A stretch of DNA of 56,196 nucleotides, from assembly GCF_029968015.1 (NCBI RefSeq), contig NZ_JASCIS010000051.1, forward strand, positions 1-56,196, in the 5' to 3' direction. The DNA is from Streptomyces luteolus (GTDB lineage Bacteria > Actinomycetota > Actinomycetes > Streptomycetales > Streptomycetaceae). The position numbers and the translations under genes are program-made. Under the pieces are notes generated by a model. The model was not told the origin of the DNA and did no database searches. It saw only the letters and a list, made by a program, of their open reading frames with translations. Shown here piece by piece: positions 7,798-16,762 of the stretch (the stretch's first letter is position 1; the number at the start of each line of letters is the position of its first letter).

Positions 7798-8946
7798 TCA
7801 GGGCCCGGGGTCGGGGTCGGGCTCCGCTGCCATCGGCGCCAGGACCAGCAGCGCCACATCGTCCTTGACCTCCCCCGCGAAGCCGCGCAGATCCCGCCAC
7901 AGCGCGGACACCAGCAGCTCCGGCTCCCCCTCCCGCACCTCCAGGGGCAGCGCGTCGAACCGGGCCACCGGCACATACAGCTCGCCCTGCGCGTCCCGCG
8001 CCTCGGAGAGGCCGTCGGTGTGGGCGAGGAGCTGGTCGTCCGGTGCGAGGTCGAGGAGGAGCCGGTCCGGCGGGGCGTACGCGGTCAGGCCGAGGCCGAG
8101 CGGAGTACCGGGCTCCGGCGCCAGCTCCTCGGCCGCCCCGGTGCGAAGGAGCAGGGGCGGCGGGTGTCCGCAGGACAGGATGCGTACGGTCGGCGCGCCC
8201 GGCACGAACTCGAGGAGCAGCGCGGTGGCGAACAGCTCTGCGTGCTCGGCGCGGGCGTTGTCCGTGACAAGCCGCCGGTCCAGCTTGGCGGCGACGCCTT
8301 CGAGGTGCGGCTCGTCAAGGACGGCCTCGCGGAACGCCCCGAGCAGCGCGGCCACGGTGCCCACGGCGGCGAGCCCGTGCCCCTGCACATCCCCCATCAA
8401 CGCCCTTACGCCCCAGGGTCCTTCGCGTACGTCGTAGAGGTCGCCGCCGACCAGGGTGCCGCGCTCGGCCGCCCGGTACAGGCCCGCGCAGCGCACCCGG
8501 CCGACGTGTTCGGTCAGCGGGGGCATGACGGCGAGCTGGGCGGCCTCGGCGACGGAGCCCACGCTGACCAGCTGGGCGTCGCGGCGGCACCGTACCCAGG
8601 AGATGCCGACGCTGAGCACCGCGACGAACGCGATCATGAGGAGGTCGCTGTGGACCGGCTGTTCGGGCACCGGGGTCGGCAGGGCGGCGACGGCCAAGGC
8701 CACGGCGCCCATGCAGCCCGTGGCGACCGGCCCGTACGCGAGGGCGGCGAGCGGCGGCGTGGCGGCGAGCAGCAGCCCCAGCTCGATCTCGGGCGGGGTG
8801 AGGATCTGCACCGTGCCGAGCACGACGAGCAGGAGCGGCGGCGCCAGGCGGGCCCAGCTCGGCGGGCCGGCGCCGCGGCGCAGCCAGGTCGCCTGCCCGC
8901 CGCCGCGCGCCTTGGCGTGCCGGTGGCGGTCGGCCGCGCCGGTCAC
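7798..8946 (-). CDS. PP2C-type (SpoIIE) protein serine/threonine phosphatase, membrane-anchored
   Basis: 382 aa from GTG. Several hydrophobic segments (about 30-115) are followed by a SpoIIE phosphatase domain (about 160-370) with GGDLYDV, GDVQGHG, TDGLSEARD and DDVALLVL, which supply the metal-binding aspartates. Proteins of this type in Streptomyces usually dephosphorylate anti-sigma-factor antagonists, but no such partner is encoded nearby. It may form a unit with the upstream same-strand SDR gene, 134 bases away; that gap contains nothing I recognise. Confidence 0.88.
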   Translation of the reverse strand: MTGAADRHRHAKARGGGQATWLRRGAGPPSWARLAPPLLLVVLGTVQILTPPEIELGLLLAATPPLAALAYGPVATGCMGAVALAVAALPTPVPEQPVHSDLLMIAFVAVLSVGISWVRCRRDAQLVSVGSVAEAAQLAVMPPLTEHVGRVRCAGLYRAAERGTLVGGDLYDVREGPWGVRALMGDVQGHGLAAVGTVAALLGAFREAVLDEPHLEGVAAKLDRRLVTDNARAEHAELFATALLLEFVPGAPTVRILSCGHPPPLLLRTGAAEELAPEPGTPLGLGLTAYAPPDRLLLDLAPDDQLLAHTDGLSEARDAQGELYVPVARFDALPLEVREGEPELLVSALWRDLRGFAGEVKDDVALLVLAPMAAEPDPDPGP

Positions 8947-9080
8947 GCTCCCGTTCCGGGGGTTCCGGGACGTTGGGGGCTCATACGGCCACCCTGCGGC
9001 GCGGCCCGCTCGGGCGCACCTCGGGCCGGTCGGTCAGGGTGACCTGCGGGCCCTCTCCCCGCGCCCGCCGAAGGCCGGGT

Positions 9081-9875
9081 TCAGAAGTGCGTGCCGCCGT
9101 CGATGCGGATCTCCGTACCGGTGATGAACCGGCCGTCGTCCGAGGCGAGCATCGCGACGACGGAGGCGACCGTCTCCGGCCCGGCGAAGCCCTCGCCGAG
9201 CGCGGGGGCGAGCTTGACGAAGAGGCTCATGTCGGCGTCCTCGGGCAGGCCGGGGCCGATGCTCTGGCGGCTGGCGCCGGAGCCGTCGGTCATTCCGGAG
9301 GAGATGGATCCGGGCTGTACGGCGGTGAAGCGGATGCCCTGCTTCCCGTACTCGCTCGCGAGGGCGTGGGTCATCGACTGGATGCCGCCCTTGCTTGCCG
9401 CGTACGCCGCCATGTACGGGTGGGCGAACATCGCCGAGGTCGAGCTGAAGTTGACCACCGCCGGGCCCTCGCCGCGGAGCAGCGCCGGGATCGCCTCGCG
9501 GATCATCAGGAACGTGCCGGTGAGGTTGACGGCGATGACCTGGTTGAAGGCGTCCAGGGTCGTCTCGTGGGTGTGCGAGGAGCGCAGGATGCCGGCCGCG
9601 TTGACCAGGGCGTCCAGGCCGCCGAGCGTCTCCACGGCGGCGGCGACACCGGCGCGGACCGCGGCCTCGTCGGCGATGTTCAGGACCAGGGTGGTGAGCC
9701 GCTCCGCGTCCGCGCCGGCCTTCGCGACGGTGTCCTTCAGGCCGTCCTCGCTGATGTCGGCGGCCACCACGCGCCCGCCCTCGGCGAGCATGCGGACGAC
9801 GGTGGCCTGGCCTATCCCGGAGCCCGCGCCGGTGACGAGGACGCGGCGGCCCGCGTAGCGATCGAGGTTCTGCAT
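9081..9875 (-). CDS. SDR family oxidoreductase (classical)
   Basis: A 264-aa classical short-chain dehydrogenase. TGAGSGIG is at 15-22, NAAG at 92-95, the catalytic serine is in NFSSTSA, Tyr158 and Lys162 are in YAASK, and the family-typical end is IDGGTHF. ATG with GGGAG upstream was preferred to a start 13 codons earlier. It is divergent from a TetR gene with an inverted repeat between them, so it is probably repressed by that TetR. The substrate cannot be told from sequence. Confidence 0.9.
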   Translation of the reverse strand: MQNLDRYAGRRVLVTGAGSGIGQATVVRMLAEGGRVVAADISEDGLKDTVAKAGADAERLTTLVLNIADEAAVRAGVAAAVETLGGLDALVNAAGILRSSHTHETTLDAFNQVIAVNLTGTFLMIREAIPALLRGEGPAVVNFSSTSAMFAHPYMAAYAASKGGIQSMTHALASEYGKQGIRFTAVQPGSISSGMTDGSGASRQSIGPGLPEDADMSLFVKLAPALGEGFAGPETVASVVAMLASDDGRFITGTEIRIDGGTHF

Positions 9876-9963
9876 GACCTGCTCCCTGCTGTGTTCTTCC
9901 GGCGGTTCCGGCATTGCCCTACCGGTGGTTCCGGCTTCTCTTCACTTGCAGAGTACGCCCATG

Positions 9964-9978
9964 TGGCACATTTTGCCA
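9964..9978. promoter_or_regulatory. Probable TetR operator in the SDR/TetR divergent region
   Basis: TGGCA-CATTT-TGCCA is a perfect 5-bp arm inverted repeat inside the 162-base divergent region. It covers the spacer and weak -35 of a candidate minus-strand promoter whose -10 is TACTCT (complement of 9950-9955). Confidence 0.5.
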
Positions 9979-10037
9979 TCATGGCGATGCATGCCAGAGA
10001 AACGCCGGGGCTAGGGCTGGGGGCGTACGCTTCCGGC

Positions 10038-10643
10038 GTGAGCACCTCTTTGACCGAGCGCCGCAAGGCCGCCACGCAGCTGGAGATCGCGCACGCCGCG
10101 GCCGAGCTGTTCACCGAACTCGGCCCGGACGCCACGACGACCGAGGCGATCGCGGGCCGCGCCGGTGTCGGACTGCGCACCTTCTACCGCTACTTCCGCA
10201 ACAAGCAGGACGCCGTGGGCCCACTGCTCTCCGTCGGCGGTGAGCAGTGGCGCGCCCGCCTCGCGGCGACGGAACCCGGCACCCCGCTTCCCGAGGCCCT
10301 GCACGCGGCCGTCGAGGACGCCCTCACGCCCAGCGACGACGCCGCGGTGGACGGGCTGCGCCAGACCCGCGGACTGCTCCGTGCCGCGGCCGACGACCCG
10401 GCGCTGCGGGCGGTCTGGTACCGCGTGAACCAGGAGTCCGAGGAACAGCTCAGGCCGGTGCTCGCCACCCTGCTCGGCCCGGACGCGGAACCGCTGCGGG
10501 TCCGCCTCGCGGCGGCCGCGGCGACGGCCGCGATCCGGATCGGCCTTGAGACCTGGGCGGAGCGGGAGGACACGGACGTACGCCACCCCGGCGCACCCGC
10601 GGAGCTCGCCCTGCGCTGCCTGCGGGAGCTCATGCCCGGCTGA
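10038..10643 (+). CDS. TetR family transcriptional regulator
   Basis: 201 aa from GTG. The N-terminal HTH (about 12-60) contains TTTEAIAGRAGVGLRTFYRYF, written here as TTTEAIAGRAG then VGLRTFYRYF, the TetR recognition pattern. A helical ligand domain follows. An in-frame ATG at 9981 would add 19 residues and overlap the candidate operator, so the later GTG is preferred. It is divergent from the SDR gene, the usual layout of a local repressor and its target. Confidence 0.87.
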   Translation: MSTSLTERRKAATQLEIAHAAAELFTELGPDATTTEAIAGRAGVGLRTFYRYFRNKQDAVGPLLSVGGEQWRARLAATEPGTPLPEALHAAVEDALTPSDDAAVDGLRQTRGLLRAAADDPALRAVWYRVNQESEEQLRPVLATLLGPDAEPLRVRLAAAAATAAIRIGLETWAEREDTDVRHPGAPAELALRCLRELMPG

Positions 10644-10655
10644 CGGGCCCGCGCC

Positions 10656-10801
10656 TCGGAGGGGTCAGAGGGAGCGCCGCATGAGTCGGAGGGTCAGAGG
10701 GAGCGCCCCATGAGTCGGAGGGTCAGAGCGAGCGCCCAACGACTCGGAGGGTCAGAGCGAGCGCCCCACGACTCGGAGGGTCAGAGCGAACGCCCCATGA
10801 G
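10656..10801. repeat. 29-bp tandem array copying the 3' end of the GNAT gene
   Basis: Five units (10656-10685, 10686-10714, 10715-10743, 10744-10772, 10773-10801), the first 30 bp and the others 29 bp. Each contains TCAGAG, the complement of a Leu codon plus TGA stop, and a version of the last codons of the acetyltransferase. The unit nearest the gene overlaps its true stop, and four more lie beyond it. Confidence 0.88.
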
Positions 10802-11272
10802 TACGTCGTCCACGTACTCCCCGTCCAACAGGAACTCCCCCGGCAGTACGCCCTCCACGACGAAGCCCTCCGTCTCGTAGAGCGCGCGGGCCGGGGTGTT
10901 GTGGCCGAGCACGCGGAGCGTGACGCGACGCGCCCCCTGCTCGCGCGCCAGTGCGCAGGCCGCTCTGATCAGCGCGCGACCGAGGCCACGGCCGCGCGCA
11001 CGGTCGGCGACGGCCAGGCCCTGTATCTGCCGCACATGGGCGTTGACGGCGAGCGGGGTGGGCGGCACCAGGCGCACATAGCCCGCTATCGCGTCGTCGA
11101 CGACGCCCACGAGGAAGTCGTCCGGGGTGTGCCGTTCGTCGAAGAACGACCCGCCCGGCTCGGGCCTCGGCGTCACGGCGTGCAGCCGCGACCACGTCTC
11201 CCGGTCGAGCGCGGCGAGCGCACTCTCGTCGGACGGCTGGGCGGGGCGGATGCGGGCGTCGGCGAGCGGCAT
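10781..11272 (-). CDS. GNAT family N-acetyltransferase
   Basis: A 163-aa acetyl-CoA-dependent acetyltransferase. Motif A with the pyrophosphate-binding RGRGLG is at residues 93-98, followed by the typical ALYETEGF segment in motif B. ATG at 11272 was chosen; a GTG eight codons upstream is possible. The last six codons lie in a 29-bp repeat unit duplicated four times downstream, so loss or gain of a unit could alter the C-terminus. The substrate is unknown. Confidence 0.85.
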   Translation of the reverse strand: MPLADARIRPAQPSDESALAALDRETWSRLHAVTPRPEPGGSFFDERHTPDDFLVGVVDDAIAGYVRLVPPTPLAVNAHVRQIQGLAVADRARGRGLGRALIRAACALAREQGARRVTLRVLGHNTPARALYETEGFVVEGVLPGEFLLDGEYVDDVLMGRSL

Positions 11273-11399
11273 GCCTGCCAGCGTAGAACCGGGCACTGAC
11301 AGTGAGACTTGTGGTGGCGCTGTTCAGTCCGGCCGGGCGGCGGAGAACCGGCCAGGCCATAGGTGCCGACTCCCGTCCTCTCTGGGCAGGATGGACCCC

Positions 11400-12302
11400 A
11401 TGGACGCCACACAGCGCATCGTCATCGCGGGCGCATCCGGCCTCATCGGCTCGGCCCTCGCGCGCTCGCTCGTCGCGGACGGACACCAGGTGCTGCGCCT
11501 GGTCCGCCGGCCCGCCGAGACCGCCGACGAGGTCGAGTGGGACCCGAAGCGCGGCCGCGTCCGCGCGGCGGCGCTGGCCGGCTGCGACGCGGTGGTCAAC
11601 CTGGCCGGGGCCGGTATCGGCCACCGCCGCTGGACGGACGCGTACAAGCGGGAGTTGCGGGACAGCCGCGTACTCGGCACCGCCGCCCTCGCCGAGGCCG
11701 TGGCCTCCCTGGACACCCCGCCCCGGGTCTTCCTGAACGGCAGCGCGGTCGGCTACTACGGCGACACCGGCGACCGCGCGGTGGACGAGACCGCCCCGGC
11801 GGGCGACGGTTTCCTGTCGTCCGTGTGCGTGGAGTGGGAGGAGGCGGCGGGCCCGGCGGTGGAGGCCGGGGTGCGCACCGTGTTCTCCCGCACCGGCCTG
11901 GTGGTCGCGCGCGAGGGCGGCGCCTGGGGCCGGATGTTCCCGCTGTTCAAGGCGGGCCTCGGCGGCAGGCTCGGTGGCGGCGGGCAGTACTGGAGCTTCA
12001 TCGCCCGGCACGACGAGGTGGCCGCGCTGCGCCATCTCCTCGACACGGACTCGCTGTCCGGGCCGGTCAACGTGACGTCGCCGCACCCGGTGACCAACCG
12101 CGAGGTGACGGCCGCGATGGGCCGCGCCCTGCACCGGCCCACCCTCTTCCCGGTGCCCTCGCCCGCGCTGCGCCTGGGCCTCGGCGAGATGGCCTCGGAG
12201 GTGCTCGGCAGCCAACGCGTCCTGCCCACCCGGCTCTTGGAGTCGGGCTTCCGCTTCGCGTTCCCGACGATCGACGACGCGGTACGGGCGGCGCTGCGCT
12301 GA
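11400..12302 (+). CDS. TIGR01777 family NAD-dependent epimerase/SDR-like protein
   Basis: A 300-aa extended-SDR protein of the YfcH/SulA-like group. GASGLIG is at 11-17, NLAGAGI lies about 60 residues on, and NGSAVGYYGDTGD is the group's signature. A DUF1731-type C-terminal segment (VPSPALRLGLGEMASEVL... about 250-298) is present. An ATG three codons upstream is an alternative start. It is divergent from the GNAT gene. The family function is unsettled; a nucleotide-sugar or cell-division role should not be assumed. Confidence 0.88.
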   Translation: MDATQRIVIAGASGLIGSALARSLVADGHQVLRLVRRPAETADEVEWDPKRGRVRAAALAGCDAVVNLAGAGIGHRRWTDAYKRELRDSRVLGTAALAEAVASLDTPPRVFLNGSAVGYYGDTGDRAVDETAPAGDGFLSSVCVEWEEAAGPAVEAGVRTVFSRTGLVVAREGGAWGRMFPLFKAGLGGRLGGGGQYWSFIARHDEVAALRHLLDTDSLSGPVNVTSPHPVTNREVTAAMGRALHRPTLFPVPSPALRLGLGEMASEVLGSQRVLPTRLLESGFRFAFPTIDDAVRAALR

Positions 12303-12556
12303 GCCACCGCCGGACAGGACCCTAGGTCGTGTCCGCAAGTCTCAGTCGTCGGCGCGAAACCGGCCACGCTCCGATGCGCCCCCGGCGTACGCCCGAATGA
12401 GCTGTACGCGATCGAATGCGACCGCGTGCGACCGTGCTCGGTGCGTGCGCGACTGCACCTGACCGAAACCCCTCCTAACCTCGTGCCGAACTCGGGTATT
12501 CCTGGGTCGAGTTGGGGCATCACGACCCCAGCAGCCGCAACCTCGGGGAGGGGCAC

Positions 12557-13933
12557 GTGCAGGAGCCCGCGGAACAGGCGGACGTCGTCATCGTGGGAGC
12601 TGGGCTCGCCGGGCTCTCCGCCGCCCTCCAGCTGACCGAAGCCGGGGTGAGCACCGCCGTCCTGGAGGCGGCCCCCGCTGTCGGCGGCCGGATGAGCACC
12701 GAACGGATCGATGGATTCCGGCTCGACCGGATCGGCCGCCTGCTCTCCACGGCCGATCCCGAACTGCGCCGTATCCAGGCCCTGGACGCCCTCGCGCTGC
12801 GTACGTTCGCGCCGGGCGTCCTGGTCCACAGCGGTGGCCGCGTCCACCGCACCTGGGAGGCCGGGAGCGCCCTGAGCGCCGCGCTCAGCGGGCGCCGGAG
12901 CGCGAGGGGCGCACGGGGCGCACTCAGCGCCGCGCGTGCGCTGGCCGGTACACCACGGGCGCCGCTGCCCGCGCTCCGCCCGCAGCGTGCCCGCCCCGCC
13001 CTGAGCGGACCGCTCGACCACGCCCGGCTCGGCGCGGCCCTGACCCGGCTCGCCGCCACCCCGGTGGACCGCCTGCTCACCCGGCCCGAACTGTCCACCG
13101 CCCAGGCCCTGTTGACGCGCGGACTGCCCACCCGTACCGTCGACGGCTTTCTGCGCCCGCTGCTCGCCGCGCTGCTCTGCGACCCGGACCTGGAGACGTC
13201 CAGCCGCTGCGCCGACCTCGCGCTGCGCGGCTTCGCCCGGGGCCGGCTCGGTGTGCCCGCGGGCGGCGCCGACACCCTGCCGGCCCTGCTCGCGGCCGCG
13301 CTGCCGCCGGGCACGGTGCACACCGGGGTGAAGGCGGTGGAGGTCGCCACCACCTCCGTACGCACCGCCGATCACGGTGAACTGCCGTGTCGCGCCGTGC
13401 TGTTGGCGACCGGGGCGCGGCAGGCCGCCGAGCTGTTGCCCGGCCTGCGGATGCCGTCGTTCCACGCGGTGACCGTGTTCCACCACAGCGCCCCCGAACC
13501 GCCGCTCGCCGAGCCCGCGTTGCTCCTGGACGCCGACCGCGCGGGTCCCGTCGCACACACGGCCGTGATGAGCGAGGTCGACCCGTCCCGCGCTCCCGCG
13601 GGCCGCGCCCTGATCACGTCCGTGGTCCTCGGCCCGCCCCCGGCCGAGCGCGAGGTGCGGTCCCGGCTCGCCCGGCTCTACGGCACGTCCACGGCCCACT
13701 GGGACCTCCTCGCCGTCCACCACGACCCGGAGGCCGTCCCCGCGATGCCCGTCCCGCACGACCCGCGCCGCCAGGTCCGGATCCTCGCGGGCCTGTACGT
13801 GTGCGGCGACCACCGGGACACCAGCACGGTCCAGGGCGCGCTGCACTCGGGGCGGCGGGCGGCGCGGGCGGTGCTGCGGGATCTGGGGGTCGCGCCGCAG
13901 CGGGGGGTACGAACGGTTTCTGCGGCGGCGTAG
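12557..13933 (+). CDS. FAD-dependent oxidoreductase (amine-oxidase/desaturase-like)
   Basis: 458 aa from GTG with a very strong GGGGAGGGG leader. The dinucleotide-binding site VVIVGAGLAGLSAAL is at 10-24 with a GGRMS second glycine motif about 33 residues later, and the C-terminal FAD contact region is VCGDHRDTSTVQGALHSGRRAA. This architecture is shared by flavin amine oxidases and carotenoid desaturase-like enzymes. An upstream start 15 codons earlier would add a non-domain leader. The preceding 254 bases hold no recognisable gene. It ends at the second nested repeat, convergent with the next gene. Confidence 0.87.
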   Translation: MQEPAEQADVVIVGAGLAGLSAALQLTEAGVSTAVLEAAPAVGGRMSTERIDGFRLDRIGRLLSTADPELRRIQALDALALRTFAPGVLVHSGGRVHRTWEAGSALSAALSGRRSARGARGALSAARALAGTPRAPLPALRPQRARPALSGPLDHARLGAALTRLAATPVDRLLTRPELSTAQALLTRGLPTRTVDGFLRPLLAALLCDPDLETSSRCADLALRGFARGRLGVPAGGADTLPALLAAALPPGTVHTGVKAVEVATTSVRTADHGELPCRAVLLATGARQAAELLPGLRMPSFHAVTVFHHSAPEPPLAEPALLLDADRAGPVAHTAVMSEVDPSRAPAGRALITSVVLGPPPAEREVRSRLARLYGTSTAHWDLLAVHHDPEAVPAMPVPHDPRRQVRILAGLYVCGDHRDTSTVQGALHSGRRAARAVLRDLGVAPQRGVRTVSAAA

Positions 13934-13963
13934 GTCCGCCCACCCCCGCGCCCTCCGGGCGAT

Positions 13964-14126
13964 CTTTTCCCCTCCCCGCCCCTTCCCGAAAGTCCTGCCG
14001 GACGGGCCTCCTCAATCGCCGGAGGGGCTGAATTTTTCAGCCCCTCCGGCGATTGAGGAGCGGGGGCCCGGGGGCGGAGCCCCCGAAGCGCCGCAGGCTT
14101 TCGGGAAGGGGCGGGTAGGGGAAAAG
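13964..14126. repeat. Nested inverted-repeat element, copy 2 (inverted relative to copy 1)
   Basis: Outer arms 13964-13992 and 14098-14126 (29 bp, one mismatch) enclose a perfect 25-bp hairpin, 14008-14032 with 14036-14060. The spacer sequences match copy 1 (4965-5134) after reversal. In the inner arms copy 1 has AAACGCC where copy 2 has AATCGCC, and the opposite arms change to match. It separates two convergent genes and ends at the stop codon of the regulator. Confidence 0.82.
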
Positions 14127-14127
14127 C

Positions 14128-15570
14128 TCAACCGATCGCCGCGACCCTGTCCCGGTACCCCCGCACCGGCATCGCGTCCCGATAAGGCTCCAGTCGGCGC
14201 TCGAAGTCCCGTACGTACTCGAGGGCGCGAGCCGACCGCATCTCCGAGGCCTGCTGAGCCGCCTCCGCGCCGAGCGCGCAGGCCTGGTCCAGCTCGCCGA
14301 GGCCCAGGCGGGCGGTGGCCAGGACGACCCGGCTGAAGAGGCGCGAGCGGGCGAACGCGGGCGCGCGCAGATGCAGGGAGCGCTCGGCGTGCTGCGCGGC
14401 CGCCCGGTACTGCTGCAGGTCGCGGTGGCAGTGCCCGAACTCGTCGGCGAGCTGCGCCTCGTCGAAGAACCGTGCCCAGTGCGGCACTTCGTCGCCGGGC
14501 CGGGCGGCTTCGAGGGCGCGTTCGGCCCGTACGAGTGCACCCGTGCAGGCGCGGACCTCGCCGAGGACGCCGTGCCCGCGTGCCTCCACGGCGTGCAGCA
14601 GTGCCTGCACCACGGGCGGCGCCGCCGCGCCCACGCCCTGCTGCGCGACCCGGGCGAGCTGCACCGCCTCCCGCCCGTGCCCGAGATAGACCGCCTGCCG
14701 GCTCATCGTGACCAGCACATAGCTGCCGTACGCCCGGTCCCCCGCGGCCTGCGAAAGCCGCAGCGCCTGGACGAAGTACCGCTGCGCGAGTCCGTGCGCC
14801 GCGATGTCGTACGAGGTCCAGCCCGCGAGCCGGGTCAGGTCGGCGGCCGCCGCGAAGAGCCGGCGCCCGGTCTGCTCGCCGTAGACCCCGCGCAGCATCG
14901 GCTCGGCCTCGTGCTCCAGGTACCGCACGAGCGCCTGGCGGGCGTGGCCGCCGCCGTAGGCGTGGTCGAGGGCGCGGAAGAGTTCGCCGACGGAGCGGAG
15001 CGCCGCGATGTCTCCGCCGGTCACCTTCTGGCCCGGGCCGCGCTCGGTCTGGGAGCGCTGGCGGGGCACGGAGGCGCGGCCCTGGACGGGGACCCGGGCG
15101 CCGTTCGCCGGTTCCCCCCGGCCGACCCGCTCGTCGGCGCGGCCGATCAGCCAGTCCCTGCTGGGCACGACGAGACCGGCCGGGGTGAAGGCGATCTTCT
15201 GCAGCTCGGCGTGGCTGCCGGAGTCCTTGCGCCACAGGCCGCTGACGATGTCGACGGCCTCCTCGGGCGAGCCGGCGAACTCCAGGCCCGCGTAGACCGG
15301 GGCGCAGGCATCGAGCCCGAGGTCCTGGGCGGAGAGGCGGCGGCCGAGTCTGCGGGTGAAGACCTCGGCGATCAGGGCGGGCGTGGTGCCGCGGGGCTGC
15401 TGGCCGCGCAGCCAGCGCGTCACGGAGGTCTTGTCGTAGCGCAGGTCGAGTCCGTGCTCCAGGCCCAGTTGATCGACCCTGCGGGCGAGCCCCGCGTTGG
15501 AGAAGCCGGCCTCGGCGATCAGCGCGGCTAGTTGGCGGTTGGGCGTGCGCTGCGGGGGTCGGTCCGTCAT
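14128..15570 (-). CDS. Large Streptomyces transcriptional regulator (XRE-like N-terminus, TPR-like C-terminus)
   Basis: 480 aa. Residues about 10-75 resemble an HTH domain (LARRVDQLG ... YDKTSVTRWLRGQQPRG). The middle is variable, and about 200-470 is built of helical repeats such as LVRYLEHEAEPML and YRAAAQHAERSLHLRAP, reading as TPR-type scaffolding. This layout matches the NsdA-like developmental/antibiotic regulators of Streptomyces, though I cannot prove orthology. ATG is preceded by GGAG. It is divergent from lipB, with 241 bases of shared upstream region. Confidence 0.72.
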   Translation of the reverse strand: MTDRPPQRTPNRQLAALIAEAGFSNAGLARRVDQLGLEHGLDLRYDKTSVTRWLRGQQPRGTTPALIAEVFTRRLGRRLSAQDLGLDACAPVYAGLEFAGSPEEAVDIVSGLWRKDSGSHAELQKIAFTPAGLVVPSRDWLIGRADERVGRGEPANGARVPVQGRASVPRQRSQTERGPGQKVTGGDIAALRSVGELFRALDHAYGGGHARQALVRYLEHEAEPMLRGVYGEQTGRRLFAAAADLTRLAGWTSYDIAAHGLAQRYFVQALRLSQAAGDRAYGSYVLVTMSRQAVYLGHGREAVQLARVAQQGVGAAAPPVVQALLHAVEARGHGVLGEVRACTGALVRAERALEAARPGDEVPHWARFFDEAQLADEFGHCHRDLQQYRAAAQHAERSLHLRAPAFARSRLFSRVVLATARLGLGELDQACALGAEAAQQASEMRSARALEYVRDFERRLEPYRDAMPVRGYRDRVAAIG

Positions 15571-15811
15571 CGGCTCTGCGGTCTCCTGCCTTCCGGGCCG
15601 GTGTGCAGCCCTCATGGAACGGCGCGAATTTAGCGGCCGTCGGCGCCCTCATCGCAGCCCTGGCCTCGCATTCATCCGATCGTGTGAGGATTGGGCGAGG
15701 ATGTGACGGGGTTCGGCCGCCACGGGCGACTCGAACGGGTTGCGCGCCGGGTCGTACAGTGGCTCGGGGCGCGAAACGTGCACGGTGAAAGTTTTCAGGG
15801 AGGCGCTTGCC

Positions 15812-16642
15812 GTGAGTGAGCTGCGATTCGTACGTCTGGGCTTCGGCCCGGACAAGGTCGACTACGTGGAGACCTGGGAGGAGCAGCGCCGGGTGCACGC
15901 CGCCCGCTTCGCCGACGAGGTGCCCGACACCTGCCTGCTCCTGGAGCACCCCTCCGTCTACACCGCGGGCCGCCGTACGGCCGACAGCGAGCGGCCGCTC
16001 GACGGCACCCCGGTCGTCGACGTGGACCGCGGCGGCAAGATCACCTGGCACGGACCCGGCCAGCTCGTCGGCTACCCGATCCTGAAGCTGCCGCGCCCGG
16101 TGGACGTCGTCGCGCATGTGCGCCGCCTGGAGGAGGCGCTGATCCGCGCGTGCGCCGAGTTCGGCGTGGAGACCAGCCGGGTCGAGGGGCGCAGCGGTGT
16201 GTGGGTGCTCGGCGATCCGGTGGAGCAGCGCCTCGGCGGGCTCTCCCTCGACTTCGACCCCCGGCTGCAGGACGAGGAGTTCGACCCGCGGATGAACGGC
16301 CCGGAGTACGCGCCGTCCAACGCGGGCCAGCGCCGGGAGGACCGCAAGCTCGCCGCGATCGGCATCCGCGTCGCCAAGGGCGTCACGATGCACGGCTTCG
16401 CGCTCAACGTGAACCCGGACAACACCGAGTTCGACAGGATCGTGCCGTGCGGGATCCGGGACGCGGGCGTGGCCTCGCTCTCGGCCGAGCTGGGCCGCGA
16501 CGTCACGATCGACGAGGTCCTGCCGGTCGTCGAGAAGCACCTGCGGGACGTACTGGAGAACGCGGAGCTCAAGCCGCGCGAGGTCGTCCGCGAGAAGGAG
16601 CCGGAGCAGGCGCCGGAGCCCGAGCCGGAGCCGGCCGTCTGA
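15812..16642 (+). CDS. lipB: Octanoyl-[acyl carrier protein]:protein N-octanoyltransferase
   Basis: Transfers octanoyl from ACP to lipoyl domains, the first step of lipoate assembly for the PDH and OGDH E2 proteins encoded at the left of this window. 276 aa from GTG behind AGGGAGG. RGGKITWHGPGQ is at 73-84, the catalytic lysine at about 179 (RKLAAIGIR), and the catalytic cysteine in VPCGI at about 213. A roughly 40-residue insertion (about 136-175, with LSLDFDPRLQDEEFDP) and a Glu/Pro-rich tail are unlike the compact E. coli enzyme. It is followed by lipA after 120 bases. Confidence 0.95.
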   Translation: MSELRFVRLGFGPDKVDYVETWEEQRRVHAARFADEVPDTCLLLEHPSVYTAGRRTADSERPLDGTPVVDVDRGGKITWHGPGQLVGYPILKLPRPVDVVAHVRRLEEALIRACAEFGVETSRVEGRSGVWVLGDPVEQRLGGLSLDFDPRLQDEEFDPRMNGPEYAPSNAGQRREDRKLAAIGIRVAKGVTMHGFALNVNPDNTEFDRIVPCGIRDAGVASLSAELGRDVTIDEVLPVVEKHLRDVLENAELKPREVVREKEPEQAPEPEPEPAV

Positions 16643-16762
16643 CCGGAGGAGACGCCGCAGGGAATGCGGGCCGCCGTCCACAGGTTGGCCGCACTGAAGA
16701 GCGTACGAACGACGGGCGTACCCTGGTGTACGCCGAAGAATCGAAGCTGTAGGGAGCCGGTC

